Positions 1 through 11,086 of a DNA stretch of 64,000 nt are shown piece after piece (position 1 is the stretch's first letter; the number at the start of each line of letters is the position of its first letter). Origin of the DNA: Doryteuthis pealeii (taxonomy: Eukaryota > Mollusca > Cephalopoda > Myopsida > Loliginidae); assembly GCA_023376005.1 (NCBI GenBank), contig CM042150.1, forward strand, positions 78,086,159 through 78,150,158, given 5' to 3'. Made by a program: the position numbers and the translations under genes. Below the pieces are notes generated by a model. That model was given only the letters and a program-made list of their open reading frames with translations, ran no database searches and was not told the origin of the DNA.

Positions 1-140
1 AGGTGAAGCACCACATTTACCATCAGCTCCTTACTTTACCACACAGTTCTCTGTGCTACTTAATCGCTGAGTTGGCGAGGGCCGGTATCGAACCAAGAAC
101 CTTGCGATTCCTTGGCGAGTGCTCTACCGACTAATCTAAC
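1..140 (-). mobile_element. SINE family A (tRNA-derived), cut by window edge
   Basis: On the minus strand the right end reads as a tRNA-like head: an A-box-like segment (TAGATTAGTCGGTAGAGC) followed by a B box (GGTTCGATACCGG). The body continues to the left edge of the window. The same head and body recur at 5121, 15150, 20758, 22808 and 35068, so this is a dispersed SINE, not a tRNA gene. There is no cloverleaf beyond the promoter boxes. Confidence 0.85.
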
Positions 141-685
141 TTTTATAAAAGGTACTTTGGTTGCACTTTAGTTAAGTTTAATGCGGCCCATGAATTTCCA
201 AAGGATTCAATGTGAGCTACAAATGAAAATCATTTCCCACCGGTTTCAAATTGTTGTCTCCCACTCCAGACGTCGAAGTCAGCAGCCGATTTCGCATAAC
301 TGGCTTCGTTATGCAGATCTGATGCAAACAAATACATCAATGGCTTTATTTTCTCAGTAGCTGTCTTTTTGAAAGAACCGATCGGTGATTGATTTATATC
401 CCCTGGACTTGATAGTGTGGGAAACTTGTGATACACATGGACCAGTCACGCTAAAATTGATATTTATCATAAATATCTAGAAACCACTGAAACATTTCTT
501 TTTTAATTTTAAGGTTGGCAACTCTGATTAAAATTAAAATCATCAATGTTGACATATAATATTCATATATTCAGTTCAACTAAATAATATTGCATTCTTT
601 CATGATGTTTGGGGATAAGTGTCACAGAAATTGAATACAAGTATATCAATTGTTTTTATTAATACCCTTAAAATGCTCATGAAGT

Positions 686-822
686 AGGTATTTATGTAAC
701 TCCTTGGCTACGGATAGGATGTGAAACAAGGTCGAAAGTATGGGGCATACAGCGTGTATTGAACTCACTAAACATTAATAAAAGTTCAGCAAAACTAGCT
801 TGCTTACTATTAAACTACGCTG
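686..822 (-). mobile_element. SINE family C (tRNA-related)
   Basis: About 137 bases matching, on the minus strand, the layout of the better copies near 61.3-61.7 kb: a head with TAGC..AAG.TAG, a B-box-like GAGTTC segment, then the tail with the TTGTxxCACATCCTA motif and a GTAAATA-type end. It is diverged from its relatives, so it is an old insertion. Confidence 0.7.
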
Positions 823-867
823 TTAAAAATACTCTTAAAGTATAAAGAAACTTCAAATCTATGGTGT

Positions 868-906
868 GATTGAATGTATACACACACACACACACACACA
901 ACACAC

Positions 907-947
<41 letters not shown>

Positions 948-970
948 CGGCAGAATCTCCGTAGAGGGCT

Positions 971-1034
<64 letters not shown>
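868..1034. repeat. (CA)n and (TA)n tracts inside an inverted repeat
   Basis: A (CA)n run of about 30 bases and two (TA)n runs. The second (TA)n run (about 975-1034) sits between two inverted arms of about 28 bases (949-976 and 1034-1061), both reading GGCAGAATCTCC/GTAGAGGGCTTTCA. A third, direct copy of the arm lies at 1083-1110. Confidence 0.9.
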
Positions 1035-1035
<1 letters not shown>

Positions 1036-1061
1036 GAAAGCCCTCTAAGGAATTTCTGCCG

Positions 1062-1310
1062 CCTCCAAGACCGCCTCGGTGACGGCAGAATCTCCGTAGA
1101 GGACTGTTCATGTCAGAAGTCACCCTGATACAACACCATGACGCTAAGAGGTCCAGAAGAAAACAGCGGCAACAAAGCATCGGAACATCAACATCTTCAG
1201 GGACAGCCTTCAGATGCAAAATCTGTGGTCGAGAATGTTTTCCAATAAACGGACTTCACAGTCATAGGAGGTGCTGTAACTTCAGGGGCACATAAAACTT
1301 TATCATAGTC
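1062..1310 (+). pseudogene. LINE-type C-terminal fragment with CCHC finger
   Basis: In the frame running through 1110-1292 the translation has a basic stretch (KRSRRKQRQQS), a Ser/Thr-rich linker, then [21 protein letters not shown]. The cysteines and histidine fit C-x2-C-x12-H-x3-C. From general knowledge, such a basic stretch followed by a C2H2/CCHC-like finger with an 'IGLxSH' core is common at the C-terminus of proteins of some non-LTR retrotransposons in molluscs and other animals. Only the last 60 or so codons are present; the frame ends at TAA just after the finger. Upstream sequence is taken over by (TA)n and repeated arms. It could also be a chance fit to a zinc-finger exon, but the microsatellite setting makes a retroelement relic more likely. 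Confidence 0.5.
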
Positions 1311-1324
1311 TATCGACTGAAATG

Positions 1325-1327
<3 letters not shown>

Positions 1328-1405
<78 letters not shown>

Positions 1406-1406
1406 A

Positions 1407-1458
<52 letters not shown>

Positions 1459-1460
1459 AT
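1328..1460. repeat. (TA)n-(TG)n-(TA)n compound microsatellite
   Basis: Uninterrupted TA for about 60 bases, a short TG run, then a further TA run of about 40 bases. Confidence 0.95.
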
Positions 1461-1608
1461 TGTATGATTTGTGGGCATTTGCGTTCGGTAAGAGTACAAT
1501 TTTAGGTGTCTGAATCGCACTGAACACCATAAACATTATCGATATAACAACGATTAAAACATCATTGGCTCTTTTTTCTCAGTGGCTATCTTTTTGTTTT
1601 GTTTTTGT

Positions 1609-2200
1609 TTTGGTTGGATGGATTTTACGGCATGTCAACCTTTAGGTTATTTTATGCGGAAGACATTTCGTTTTATTCATTCTTGTTAGGTAATTCAATT
1701 TTTCTTATTAAACTCAACTTTTAACACATCTTTAAAACAATTTTTTATTTATTTATTTAACCCATTGAATTTTATTAGTTATTATCGCTCCACTCAGAAT
1801 GAAGTTAAGAGTAATGGTGATGAAGGGATACTCCATACTTACCAGAACTCCAAGATTGGAACTTCACCACCAGAATATGTTTAACATTATATACAGGACA
1901 CTCAGCCACTGCCTTCTAGTACATATAAAATAATAAGTGTTTGCTATAAGAGCAATACGATCGAGACAATCATATAGGCACTAGGGTTTGACGTAACCAG
2001 CCGAGAGCCGGCCTAGTCTAAAAAATAGCCAAAGTAAAGTTGCATGTCATGGACTGCTCCACCACATGATTAATTCCTTAGGCATCCCGGGTTGCCATCC
2101 ACATTCCACAGGTGGCTCCATTAGTGGCGTGGGGTCTTACTCCTCTGCAAAGATAGAGTTGGCGTATTGTACTGTCCCATCGACAGGGCGGCTGTCTTTT
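1609..2200 (+). mobile_element. Dispersed repeat family D, near-complete copy
   Basis: About 590 bases that align, block by block, with 34126-34700. Shared blocks include a GGTTGG..TTTACGGCATGTCAACC-type start, AACTCCAAGATTGGAACTTCACCA, a block near CAATCATATAGGCACTAGGGTTTGA, TCATGGACTGCTC, and a C-rich end with CCCCATTGA/CCTCTGCA-type text. Pieces also occur in reverse near 38.7-40.1 kb and as head fragments at 6795, 17728 and 42148. I see no tRNA-like head, no recognisable protein and no terminal inverted repeats, so its class is unknown. The copies are diverged by many point changes and indels. Confidence 0.7.
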
Positions 2201-2732
2201 TGAAACAACATATTGATCTAAGTTCTACATGAGATGCAAATTAAAATCTCCAAGCCCATTCTAAAATAGAAGCATTCATATCATCATGGACCGCTGTTAC
2301 CAAATGAACCCAATGGTTTCACGGATCGTCCAGGGATGCAATAGATAAAATGCTTTCTTCTAAAGAGCTGAAACCATTTGGAGTAAATTTGATTTGCGCT
2401 TTTAAATTTTACATTTATGTTTACCTTTCGTTTCTCTTTTCAATTATGAGTTGTTACAGAACGAAATCTGTTTAATGATCGTTTGCCTGTGGAGATATAA
2501 ACATATCCCATAGGATGAATCAATTTGCTAAAGTGATTGTAACAATTATAGAAATGTGGAAAATTTTGATATTTTAATAACCAGCCAATTTCCACGTATT
2601 TTGCCTGTTAAACAAATTAGGGATACTGGTTCTTGGCTTTATTTTCTAGAGACTATTGTAAGGTAGACCGTTCGGCAAAATGGTTACTGCTATCTTATTT
2701 TATTTTCTACTTCCATCATACTATCAAGTGTA
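2200..2732. other. No feature recognised
   Basis: AT-rich unique-looking sequence without tandem repeats, convincing open frames or matches to the repeat families named here. Confidence 0.5.
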
Positions 2733-2895
2733 TTGGAAACGTAATGATAACCGTCGTAAAAATGGTCCCGGCGAACTAAGTTCAATTTCTGGGTGTTGAT
2801 ATTAGCGCTTCATTTCACGCCTATGTCATTCAGAAAGGAATGAATCATCTTTTCCCCTCTCGGTTAAGTGTATGTAGTCAGGTAGACTAAGAGTA
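2733..2895 (+). mobile_element. SINE family B, decayed 5' part
   Basis: The segment reads like a worn family B copy: GTAATGATAACCGTCGTA for the A-box region, then AAGTTCAATTTCTGG for the B box, then ATTAGCGCT and GGAATGAATC where intact copies have AGCGCTAAT and GGTATGAATC. The 3' half with the GTTGGTAAATA tail is missing. Confidence 0.55.
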
Positions 2896-2905
2896 ATGAT
2901 GATAA

Positions 2906-5056
2906 AAGGGTAGACGAAAAAAAAGAAAAGAAAAAAGAAATGTACATTAAGAAAATATATTCAAATTTAGGTTTTATTCTGCTTTTAGCATTTTTCCTTC
3001 TTCAACAACAGGCAGTTCATACAGATCAAGACTATTTTAATAAATTCAAAAGCTGAGAGAGAATGATAGTCAATCTTAAATCAGTTTTCCAACTTTTCAA
3101 AACTTTGAATAAAAAGTCATCTCAAATGTCAAAAATAATAGAAAAGATTTTAGGAGAAAAATGATCATAAATTAAACAAAACATAAATCTACGTGGAAAA
3201 GGCAAAGCTGAATGGAGACTAAAGAACACTTTAGCAATGTTTATATGGACAATAGTATTACTTAAAAATGTTACTATTATCTTTAATTCAGATGTACTCA
3301 AATCTTGACATTTCAAAGAAGATAAAGGTTACCGATTGGCACGTCTCTTACAGACCCTGGGGAAGGCTGATGTCCAATAAAGGAATTGAAAGACTCATTA
3401 TAAGTGTGATGATGATCAGGTTTGGTCCAAGATATTGACAACATGGGCAGTAACCCAGAGCGCCACATCTGTCAAGTGCTGAGGGAGTTAGACTTTCTTA
3501 AACAAATATACAAGTTGGAGAACAAATAAGAAAAACATGAAAACCATAGAATTCCCTGATGTGAAATGCTTGAAATAGCTGGGAAATTAGGAGAAAAAGT
3601 AATGATGTCGAGGCAAAATCACGAGGGAATTTCTAAGCTATACTGGTTTACTGTTTTGATAGGCAGTGCAAGTCTAGTTACACTGTCTGCAATACCCGGA
3701 ATTAAACCGTTAGATTATTTTTGACTTATATGAGATAAAAAGTCTTTAATTAGGATATCGAATCTTATTTATAAAAATATAGTAGAAAATCCATGAACGA
3801 CCGCAATTTCCTTGTAACAATGGTTCATGATGATATTGATGCTTCTATTTATGAATAATATGAATTCTAATCAGATTTATAAATTCGGGTATTCCACATA
3901 TATGTTTTCCCAACATCTTGTTATTACGTCTAGAAATAAGGGAGCATGAATAAATATGATATCGACCAAAGAAAGTGTTCTTTGTTAAGGACTTTAAATA
4001 TTAAAATTATAATCCACAGGCATTGACAGCCAACGGCCCAAGATAAAAATAAAAGCAAAAAATAAATAAATAGATAAATAAACATGCTCAGATATAACCA
4101 GTCATGCGTCCGACAAGTTTCTCTGGTTGAGCCATCGTTTCACTACGACTTTTCTTGGTGCTGTACCAAACACAAAACAAAACCAGATTGAAACAGTTTA
4201 ACACTATTTTTGTTTTCTTTTTCAACCCTTCCGCTCGTATTCTCTGAGCAGATGTCCTTAATGGGAATTTCAGCAGAGGGATGAACTCTCTTCATCAAAT
4301 ACGACTTTCACATCTCAGCCTCAACTTGGCAAGATGGACGTAAGAAACACTCCCTAACTTGGGAAAGAGCAAGTGATTTACTGTCAAGCCCCTTCCCTAT
4401 AAAGTCGACCATAACCTTCTAAATGCCAAGACGAGATGAGGATCATTATTATTTTATATAAGTTTTTAAATATCCCTCTTTTGGATATATTTTCGTAAAG
4501 TTGAAGATAATATTTTCAAGCAAAGATATCTAATTTTGCAGGATTTTGTATTTATATTGTGAAATAAAAATGATATATATTCATTTTTTTACCAAAAAAG
4601 AGAAAATAATCTGACCTTATTTCTGCTCAGCAAAACAAACCAAGGTGAATTGTCAAGAGAAAAAGTAGCTTACCTGAAAAAGAAAGAAAAATCATTATAT
4701 ACATTGAGATAAATATTAAAATTGTAGTTTGAATTTCTGAAATGGAGAATGTTCATTAGTCTAATCTGATACAATGATAAAATATAAGGAAAAAAATTTT
4801 AAAGAAAAAATCTTGATTAAATCCTTAAATATTTCGGACTATCTTTATATGAAATTGAACTAAACTTAAAATATTTTATTGGACGATAGATTTAAAATAA
4901 AAAAAAACAAACATTTTATCTTTAGATTTAATAAAGTCTGATACCTAAATATAAAACACACATACACAGAAATATATATGTATATATGTGCTTGTGTGTT
5001 GAAGATTATAACATACACACACATCTGTATGTGTTATCTTCTTCCTAGATAGTAGT

Positions 5057-5060
<4 letters not shown>
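2906..5060. other. Mostly unannotated AT-rich DNA
   Basis: A purine-rich A/G run occurs at about 2917-2941. I see no coding frame and no tRNA-like segment, apart from the weak LINE 3' end listed at 3325-3415. Short CA/TATG stretches occur near 4960-5040. Confidence 0.45.
3325..3415 (+). mobile_element. Possible LINE 3' end with TGATGATG tail
   Basis: The text GACCCTGGGGAAGGCTGATG, then TCCAATAAAGG, followed by a tail GTGTGATGATGATCAGG, resembles the 3' untranslated ends of RTE-type LINEs, which often end in a short TGA-repeat after a 'GGCTGATGTCCA' phrase. No coding part is attached, so the call rests on the tail alone. Confidence 0.35.
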
Positions 5061-5102
<42 letters not shown>

Positions 5103-5120
5103 ATGTATGTATGTATATTA
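5061..5120. repeat. (TA)n then TATG-rich tract
   Basis: About 38 bases of TA followed by GTATGTATGTATGTATA, ending directly at the head of the SINE A copy at 5121. Confidence 0.9.
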
Positions 5121-5400
5121 AGGTGGCGGTTCAGCTCAGTCTGTAGAGAACCAACCTAGGTAATTACAAGGTTTCTGATTCGATAACGGTCCCTGCCAAC
5201 TCAGCGTATGAGTAGCACAGATTGAGTAATCTGATCAGTGCCGTAAAGTGGAGAGCTGGTGGTATGTGTGGCGCTCAACCACAGCAAAAACAATATTCCT
5301 AGTCTAGCGCTAGAAGAAAAGGGGATAGACTCCCTCGATGTCCGTCTGATATTGACAATAGGCCACTCTGCCAACAGCTTCGCGGAAGAAGATAAAAACT
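5121..5400 (+). mobile_element. SINE family A, full-length copy
   Basis: The head reads GGTTCAGCTCAGTCTGTAGAG (A box) and, about 40 bases on, GATTCGATAACGG (B box). The body carries GCCAACTCAGCGTATGAGTAG, a GTGTGGCGCTC block, AAAAACAAT..CCTAGTCTAGCG and AGGGGATAGACTCCCTCG. The 3' part reads GACAATAGGCCACTCTGCC and passes into CA/TA microsatellite, which seems to be the element's tail. Length is about 270 bases, the longest family A copy here. The boxes fit an RNA polymerase III promoter; activity cannot be judged. Confidence 0.85.
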
Positions 5401-5473
5401 GACACACACATGCATATATACATATATATATATGTGATATATATTTACATATCAGTCTATATTTCAGACAATC

Positions 5474-5478
<5 letters not shown>

Positions 5479-5540
<62 letters not shown>
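5479..5540. repeat. (TA)n microsatellite
   Basis: About 62 bases of uninterrupted TA; open frames across it are artefacts (YIYIYI). Confidence 0.95.
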
Positions 5541-5543
<3 letters not shown>

Positions 5544-6164
5544 GTAACAATCAAGGAAGACGATTAGAAGAATGATGAAAAGATATACATAGGTGCCATT
5601 TGAACTGAGTTGAATAATTACATCGTACAACCATAACCTCTGATTCACTGATAGAATATATTCGAATAGTACGCTCGCCTCCAAATAAATGTCATAAGGG
5701 GAAACCTCCCATAATAAAACGGGATATTAGAAAAAAGTACAATCTTATAAAGGAGGTACCTATAACTACATTTTGTATCTGGAAGAAAAATATAGACCCT
5801 AGATGATTCCAAAAGGAAATTCCTAAAGAAAAGAAGCGAATTATTATCCAAAAGTAAACATGCTAACTTTATATTCTATTTTGCACTGCTAGAAAGAAAA
5901 AAAAAAGATTTTTTTTCTCTTTTGTTTAAATGTCACGTTTATTAACACCTAATCATGATATTTTTTGCTGTAAATGTCACGGAAACTAATATCTTACCAT
6001 GTGACTATACCTTTCGCGAAATAGATAATTTACCAGACACCTGTGTTCACACTAGCGACTGAAGATAGTATTAAATACATGAAACTTGACTAACGGATTT
6101 ATAGCATCACTAATTCTACTATTCAAAATTGTAGCGAGCACGCTTTTTATTGAAATAGTTTTTA

Positions 6165-6166
<2 letters not shown>

Positions 6167-6240
<74 letters not shown>

Positions 6241-6403
6241 CTACGAGTAAACCCTTGAGGCAAGAAAAAAAAACAGGCAAATAATTTATTAGAAAAATAT
6301 ACTACAAAACCATGCTTGGGAAAATTGACAAAAAGAAAAGACCAAGAGATTCGTAAATAATCGATATACACAAAAACAGCTGTCCAAAAGATATATATAA
6401 TAT

Positions 6404-6454
<51 letters not shown>

Positions 6455-6575
6455 CGCTAGGGTTGTCTAAAGCTAAAAGTAAAGAGTGTTCGATACCTAA
6501 GTAAAACAAATAGTAATATTAATCCTAATGACCAATTAATGATTTCGTTTATTAGCTCATCAGGGCAAGTATCAG

Positions 6576-6648
<73 letters not shown>

Positions 6649-6664
6649 GTGTGTGTGTGTGTGT
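6167..6664. repeat. Three (TA)n tracts, last joined to (GT)n
   Basis: TA runs at about 6167-6236, 6391-6452 and 6578-6646, the last passing into (GT)n to 6664. The two intervening spacers of about 155 and 125 bases are AT-rich and unmatched elsewhere in the window. Confidence 0.9.
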
Positions 6665-6794
6665 TTACGGTCAAGTCACGCTGAAAGCACCAGTTTCCGC
6701 TCAATCACCGAAATTATGCATCGATGAGGCTTTTCAATACATAGATAGGTAACCCTTTAAACTACAGTAGATACTGGAAGTAATCTGAATATCA

Positions 6795-6862
6795 AAATGA
6801 CTTGATTTCGCATTAAATGGCCCGTAATGGGTTGATATGCTGCAAAACAAAACCAAAACAAA
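6795..6862 (-). mobile_element. Repeat family D head fragment
   Basis: GCATTAAATGGCCCGTAATG, followed by GGTTGATATGC and a CAAAACAAAACCAAAAC run, is the reverse complement of the start of family D as seen at 1580-1660 (GTTTTGTTTTTGTTTTGG, GGCATGTCAACC, TTATGCGGAA). Confidence 0.5.
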
Positions 6863-7379
6863 CCATATATAAGTATATATAAAGTTGCCTTCTATTTTAT
6901 ATTCAAGTAAATAATTTTGGCTCTAATGTTGGTCGTTACACGAAAAGGAAAACATGAGTTGAAAATATCGGTTGCCAACTATCGGAGCCGATGAAAACAT
7001 TGCCATTGATTCTTTCGTGAATATTCTCTTGTTATTATTTATTTATGAGAACAGCTTGTTATTACGTTTCCCGCCATGATATTTGCTCCCTTGTGATTCC
7101 AGATTCTGCATTCTCACCCGGAAGAATAAATTCTGCTTTCACGCTAGCATATGCTTGTCCATGTGAATATATGTTCACAGTGATGGAAAAACAAAAAAGA
7201 TAAAAGCAGCGGGGATTCTGTCTAGTTGATAGGTTACATAGTTGAAATATTTGCTATTGACGTCAGCGGTCGTAGTTCACGTCCAGAATGAGAATCCCGA
7301 ATGCTGATTTTCAAGACAGGAAAAAACTTTTAAAGATTAGCACACTAAACAAGTGCCTATATTTCTGTTCATTTTCCAA

Positions 7380-7835
7380 GATAAAGCGAGAATTCTTTCA
7401 AGTTGTGGCCTTGACAGTCTTACTGTATGGCTGCACCACTTGAACTCCAACTAATCGCTTGGTGAAAAAGCTAGATATGAGCTGTACAAGGATACTTTGT
7501 GCTATCATAAACAAATCTTGGACGTAGCACTCCAACAAAGACCAGCTGTTTGACCACTTGTCTCCTGTCACAAAAACTGTCCGAGTAAGACGAACAAAAC
7601 ATACTTGACACGACTGGAAAAGCAAGGAAAACCTCATCAATGACCATCTCTTATGAGCAACTATACACGGACCTAACAGTGTCGGTTGCCCAGCAAAACC
7701 CTACATTGATAAGCTTAGAGCGGATGATATTGTACAGAGAATCTACCAGGAACGATGACTAATAGACACGTGTTGGAGGGAAGACTCATGGAGATCCGTG
7801 CTACTGCCACTTGATGATGATGATGATGATACTTC
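7380..7835 (+). pseudogene. LINE ORF2 C-terminal fragment (RTE-like), many stops
   Basis: A single frame from about 7384 to the tail gives KIKREFFQVVALTVLLYGCT, later KKLD, TRIL, NKSW, VRVRRTKH, WKSKENLI, PAKPYIDKLRAD, and finally DSWRSV before a GATGATGATGAT tail. This order (IKREFFQ, LLYGCTTW, KKLDG-YTRML, NKSW-QHPT, RRTRHAGHCW, KDELI, GRPA-TYI-QL) is the typical C-terminal part downstream of the reverse transcriptase domain in a very common animal LINE group; I judge it RTE-like from the tail. Five in-frame stops, no frameshift: a dead 5'-truncated copy. Its 3' end is followed after some 25 bases by (TA)n. Confidence 0.8.
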
Positions 7836-7851
7836 TCTCATCGTAAACGGA

Positions 7852-7856
<5 letters not shown>

Positions 7857-7906
<50 letters not shown>
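7857..7906. repeat. (TA)n microsatellite
   Basis: About 50 bases of TA shortly after the LINE tail. Confidence 0.95.
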
Positions 7907-7909
<3 letters not shown>

Positions 7910-8227
7910 GGATATTTAATGGAAAATACTTTTACATAAAATTGTCATGTTATTAAACCTTTTAAGGTAATGTTTGATTTTTACACTTTTAAAATATTTT
8001 TCGACTGTTCACTCTAATCCTTATAATGTTTTGAACAATTAAAATTTGAAATTTCATCTGCAGCTAATTAAAAAAAAATACTTGCTTTAAATTTTTGCAG
8101 ATTTCCAAATAATTCAACTTAAAATTCGAACTAAAAAAATTGTTTGATCCTTTAATTATAACGCAATCCTCCCGGACGCGAAAGTCTGTTAAAAAATAAA
8201 ATAATCTAAGTATTTTCTCAAAACTTT

Positions 8228-8495
8228 GTATGTACATACCCAACCTCTTTTGTGAAATAAGGTATGTTTTTCAGTAGAGGAAAATTGGTTTCTATTCACA
8301 ATTTTTTTTTACTTTGACTGGTAGCCCTACCAAATTTAAAGTGCCCACTCTGCTCTACTATTTATTCATTGCTAGAGGGAGAATCAATCCATTCCTGCCT
8401 TTACCATAAGTATTAGCATTATTTGGAATGCAAACAGCCTCGTCCTGAATTTGAACTTTGAGTTCTTTTCTTACGACGAAACCATTACGACACAA
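8228..8495 (-). mobile_element. SINE family B, old copy
   Basis: On the minus strand: a decayed B box (AAGTTCAAATTCAGGACG) followed by GAGGCTGTTTGCATTCCA, AGAGCAGAGTGGGCAC in place of the intact GACGGACTGGGCTC, a poly-T-interrupted middle, and a GTATGTACATAC end in place of GTTGGTAAATATA. It keeps the order of the intact copies at 29676 and 62333 but with many changes. Confidence 0.7.
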
Positions 8496-9409
8496 ATACC
8501 TACAAAATACCTTCTTTCAGAAGAATTTCCCCGACTTGGTGTAATAGAAAGACTTATGCAAAATACAATTTCCTATCAGATATATATTTGTAAAAATATG
8601 CCGACTCAATAAAGTTCAGTGTAACGCATTACCATGGGTTCTCGATTTTCTCTGCAAGTGTGTATGTGTGTTCTCGCAGATTTACATAGTTGTTCTAGGT
8701 AAAACTGTAACCATTTTTATCGGTAATATTTTACATAATTAAATCAGTGCTTCATGCACTAATTTAATAAAAACCTGAATGAACGAATGCTTTTGGCGTG
8801 CCTTTTGGGGACATATTGCAAAACTCTTAGTTTTTAGCCGCTGTTGGCGTTGGCATCATAATGACATTCATCTTTGAAATTCTAGAAAATGTCATCTTTC
8901 TTCATTTATTCTAATATATAAGCGCTTAAAATGTTCTTAATCTCCCGATAAAAATTGAAATACATTGTCATGTCTAATATTTAATGAGCTCGTTAAGTAT
9001 ACAGCAGTTTCCGAGTTCGATTTTCACTAGGTGCGTTACAATGTTTGTGACCATTTTTTGGCTTCAAGTGGGAGAACTTTCCAGTGGAGATCCCTTAGTG
9101 AAGAATCCTTTAGTTATTCCTCGCTGTCCCTTAGTATTGGGTAAAATCCTTTAGTTCTCCGTTGGTGTTTTAGTATTGATTAGAATCTTTCGGTTGAGCA
9201 AAATCCTTGGTTGCCGGTCCGTTCGGCAATGAAAAATACGTGCAAATGACCGGCTTTGCAGATCGGCGATTAAATAGTTGACTAACCACGTATTCAAGCT
9301 GTTGATTGGTTGGGGTTAATCTACGCGCCCATGCCGAGTCTACAAATTTAGTGGTGGATTCCAACACGCCTTATATCAGCAAAATATTCCAACAACTTCT
9401 GGCAGAATA
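8496..9409. other. No feature recognised
   Basis: AT-rich DNA. A phrase CCGAGTTCGATTTTCACTAG near 9012 looks like a worn B box of a family C type SINE but has too little context to annotate. Confidence 0.4.
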
Positions 9410-9664
9410 AATGACGCCCGTTGTGTAATGGTTATCATCGTAGGAAATATGGCGACTTGAGTTCAATTCCTGGATGATGCTGTTTGCATCTCAGACATAA
9501 AGCATAATACCATTGGGAAAGATATGAATCTAACAATTTTTTCATCATGCTATGGCTAAATAGTAGGAGCGATTAGTATGGAAACCGGTCTAGAAGGAAA
9601 AATCTTAATGTAAGCCTTGTGTCACATCCTACTCGTGTAGAGGGGTTGGTAAATACCTAAATGA
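9410..9664 (+). mobile_element. SINE family B, full-length copy
   Basis: Head GACGCCCGTTGTGTAATGG, then TTATCATCGTAGG (A-box region) and GAGTTCAATTCCTGG (B box); body with GCTGTTTGCATC, TACCATTGGG, GCTATGGCTAAATAGTAGG and CGGTCTAGAAGG; tail CTTGTGTCACATCCTACTCG, then GTGTAGAGGGGTTGGTAAATA. All expected blocks are present in order, so this copy helps define the family length at about 255 bases. Confidence 0.85.
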
Positions 9665-9789
9665 CTATGTCAATGCTCAAAAAGTGTCGACAACAAAATG
9701 TAATTCCCAAAATATTAGCCTTTGTTTAGGTTCCGGTAAAGTCTACATTTTTTTGCCTGATTTTACTCAAAATTTCAGCAATTGTTATA

Positions 9790-9985
9790 GTCAGGCCTGA
9801 AAAGAATTAACGGTCCAGTTAGTGCAACCATACAATAGAACTAACATGCCTAGAGCTAAGAAGAATTCCCGTTTTATTTTATCAGAGAGGTCAGATTTCC
9901 ATGTGTTTGATAACCTGTCGATAGCAGTCCATGGCTTTTCTATGCATATGTTGAAATCGCTATAATATATCACCCTCGGCATTTT
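9790..9985 (-). pseudogene. LINE ORF2 fragment (same family as 7380)
   Basis: The minus-strand frame 9982-9791 contains KPWTAIDRLSNTWKSDLSDK followed by IKREFFLALGMLVLLYGCTNW. This is the stretch just after the reverse transcriptase palm in the LINE family also seen at 7380 and 25700. The frame is open for 63 codons but has lost everything after the LLYGC motif. A diverged second version of the same stretch lies at about 10595-10760, so two truncated copies sit some 0.8 kb apart in the same orientation. Confidence 0.75.
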
Positions 9986-10274
9986 TGTCTAAACTTGGAC
10001 TTTCTCTAACAGACAAGAGAAAATACTTAAAAAGATTCAGGAGAAAGCTCTAACCGCATCAGCGTGGATATGACAGTCCTATATTGTGACTTCAAACCGA
10101 CAAAGTCTGGTGGTATCGTGAGATACTGCTGGGGCGCTCTGGGTTAATAGTAATGGTGCTTCGGCCCCGAAACCATGCCTGAACCCAGATTCATGATCTG
10201 ATGAAGGCTTTGATGGTTGCAATGCTACTGTGTAAATAGCAGTCATTGTATGAAGATTATATATATACATATAT

Positions 10275-10760
10275 ATTATCAAAGCGTGTCCATAGCATCG
10301 ATTCGCTTGACTCCCTTTCGCCATTCTATCGGCCATCGCTCTTGGCAAATTCTCTGGACGATAGCCAGTGTTTACACTTCTGTGTCCATGCAGGGTAGCT
10401 CACGGGAGACTGTGAGTTACCTACTGCCACTCCAACAGTGCCAATCATGTGTTGTTCGTCTTTTGGAATCAATCATTTTTTTTAGATGGGTGACAAGTGG
10501 TTGTACAGATGCTATTGTGCGAGGTGTTGCTTCCAAGATTTGTTCAAAACAACACACAACATCGTTGCATAGTTTCCATCTCGCGTTTTCCTCATATAAG
10601 TCCAGGTAGTGCAATCATATAATAGTACTGACATGGATACAACTGGAAAGAATTACTGTATTATTTTATGAAAGAGATCAAATTTCTATATGTTTGATAA
10701 CCTGTCGATGGAACCCCATGCCTTTTCCATGCGTATGTTGACATCGTTTATTTAAAATAT
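10275..10760 (-). pseudogene. LINE ORF2 C-terminal fragment, frameshifted
   Basis: Read on the minus strand, it begins with the decayed 'KSD-YQTYR' region, passes through a frame of about 65 codons with KKMIDSKRRTTHDWHCW (matching the RRTRHAGHCW region of relatives), and ends in MPRAMADRMAKGSQANRC, matching the LPRAMDDR-WRERVREIR end of the family. At least one frameshift and a deletion of the DVLLWTPTHGR and GRPA-TYI part separate the pieces. No function remains. Confidence 0.7.
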
Positions 10761-10838
10761 ATGTTATAGAAAGTATACAGTATATAATTTTGTCTTACAC
10801 ACCTCCATTCCAATTCGTATATTTCTATGCGGATTTTG

Positions 10839-10856
10839 ACACACACACACACAAAC

Positions 10857-10913
<57 letters not shown>

Positions 10914-11013
10914 AATTATATTATTATATGCTTTAAACTAGCAGGACCTGTTGATATACTAAAGTATGATAATTTAGTTATTACAACGTTTGATATGTTC
11001 ACTTAAGAGCTAT

Positions 11014-11085
<72 letters not shown>
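10839..11085. repeat. (CA)n, (TA)n and (TG)n tracts
   Basis: (CA)n about 10839-10880 then (TA)n to 10910; a second (TA)n at 11017-11052 followed by (TG)n to about 11085. Confidence 0.95.
10933..11014 (+). repeat. 82-bp direct repeat, copy 1
   Basis: The 82 bases from TTAAACTAGCAGGACCTG to AGAGCTATT recur at 11982-12063 with five substitutions and no gaps. Nothing in it resembles a SINE head. See the second copy. Confidence 0.9.

Positions 11086-11086
<1 letters not shown>

Noticed and set aside
1..140. Functional tRNA genes at SINE heads (also 20758, 35598)
   Set aside because: Only A and B boxes are conserved; acceptor and anticodon stems do not pair and the sequences recur with identical downstream bodies.
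815..1536. Several frames with YIYIYI and THTHTH strings here and across the window
   Set aside because: Products of (TA)n and (CA)n; the frame is open only because TA and CA repeats contain no stops in these registers.
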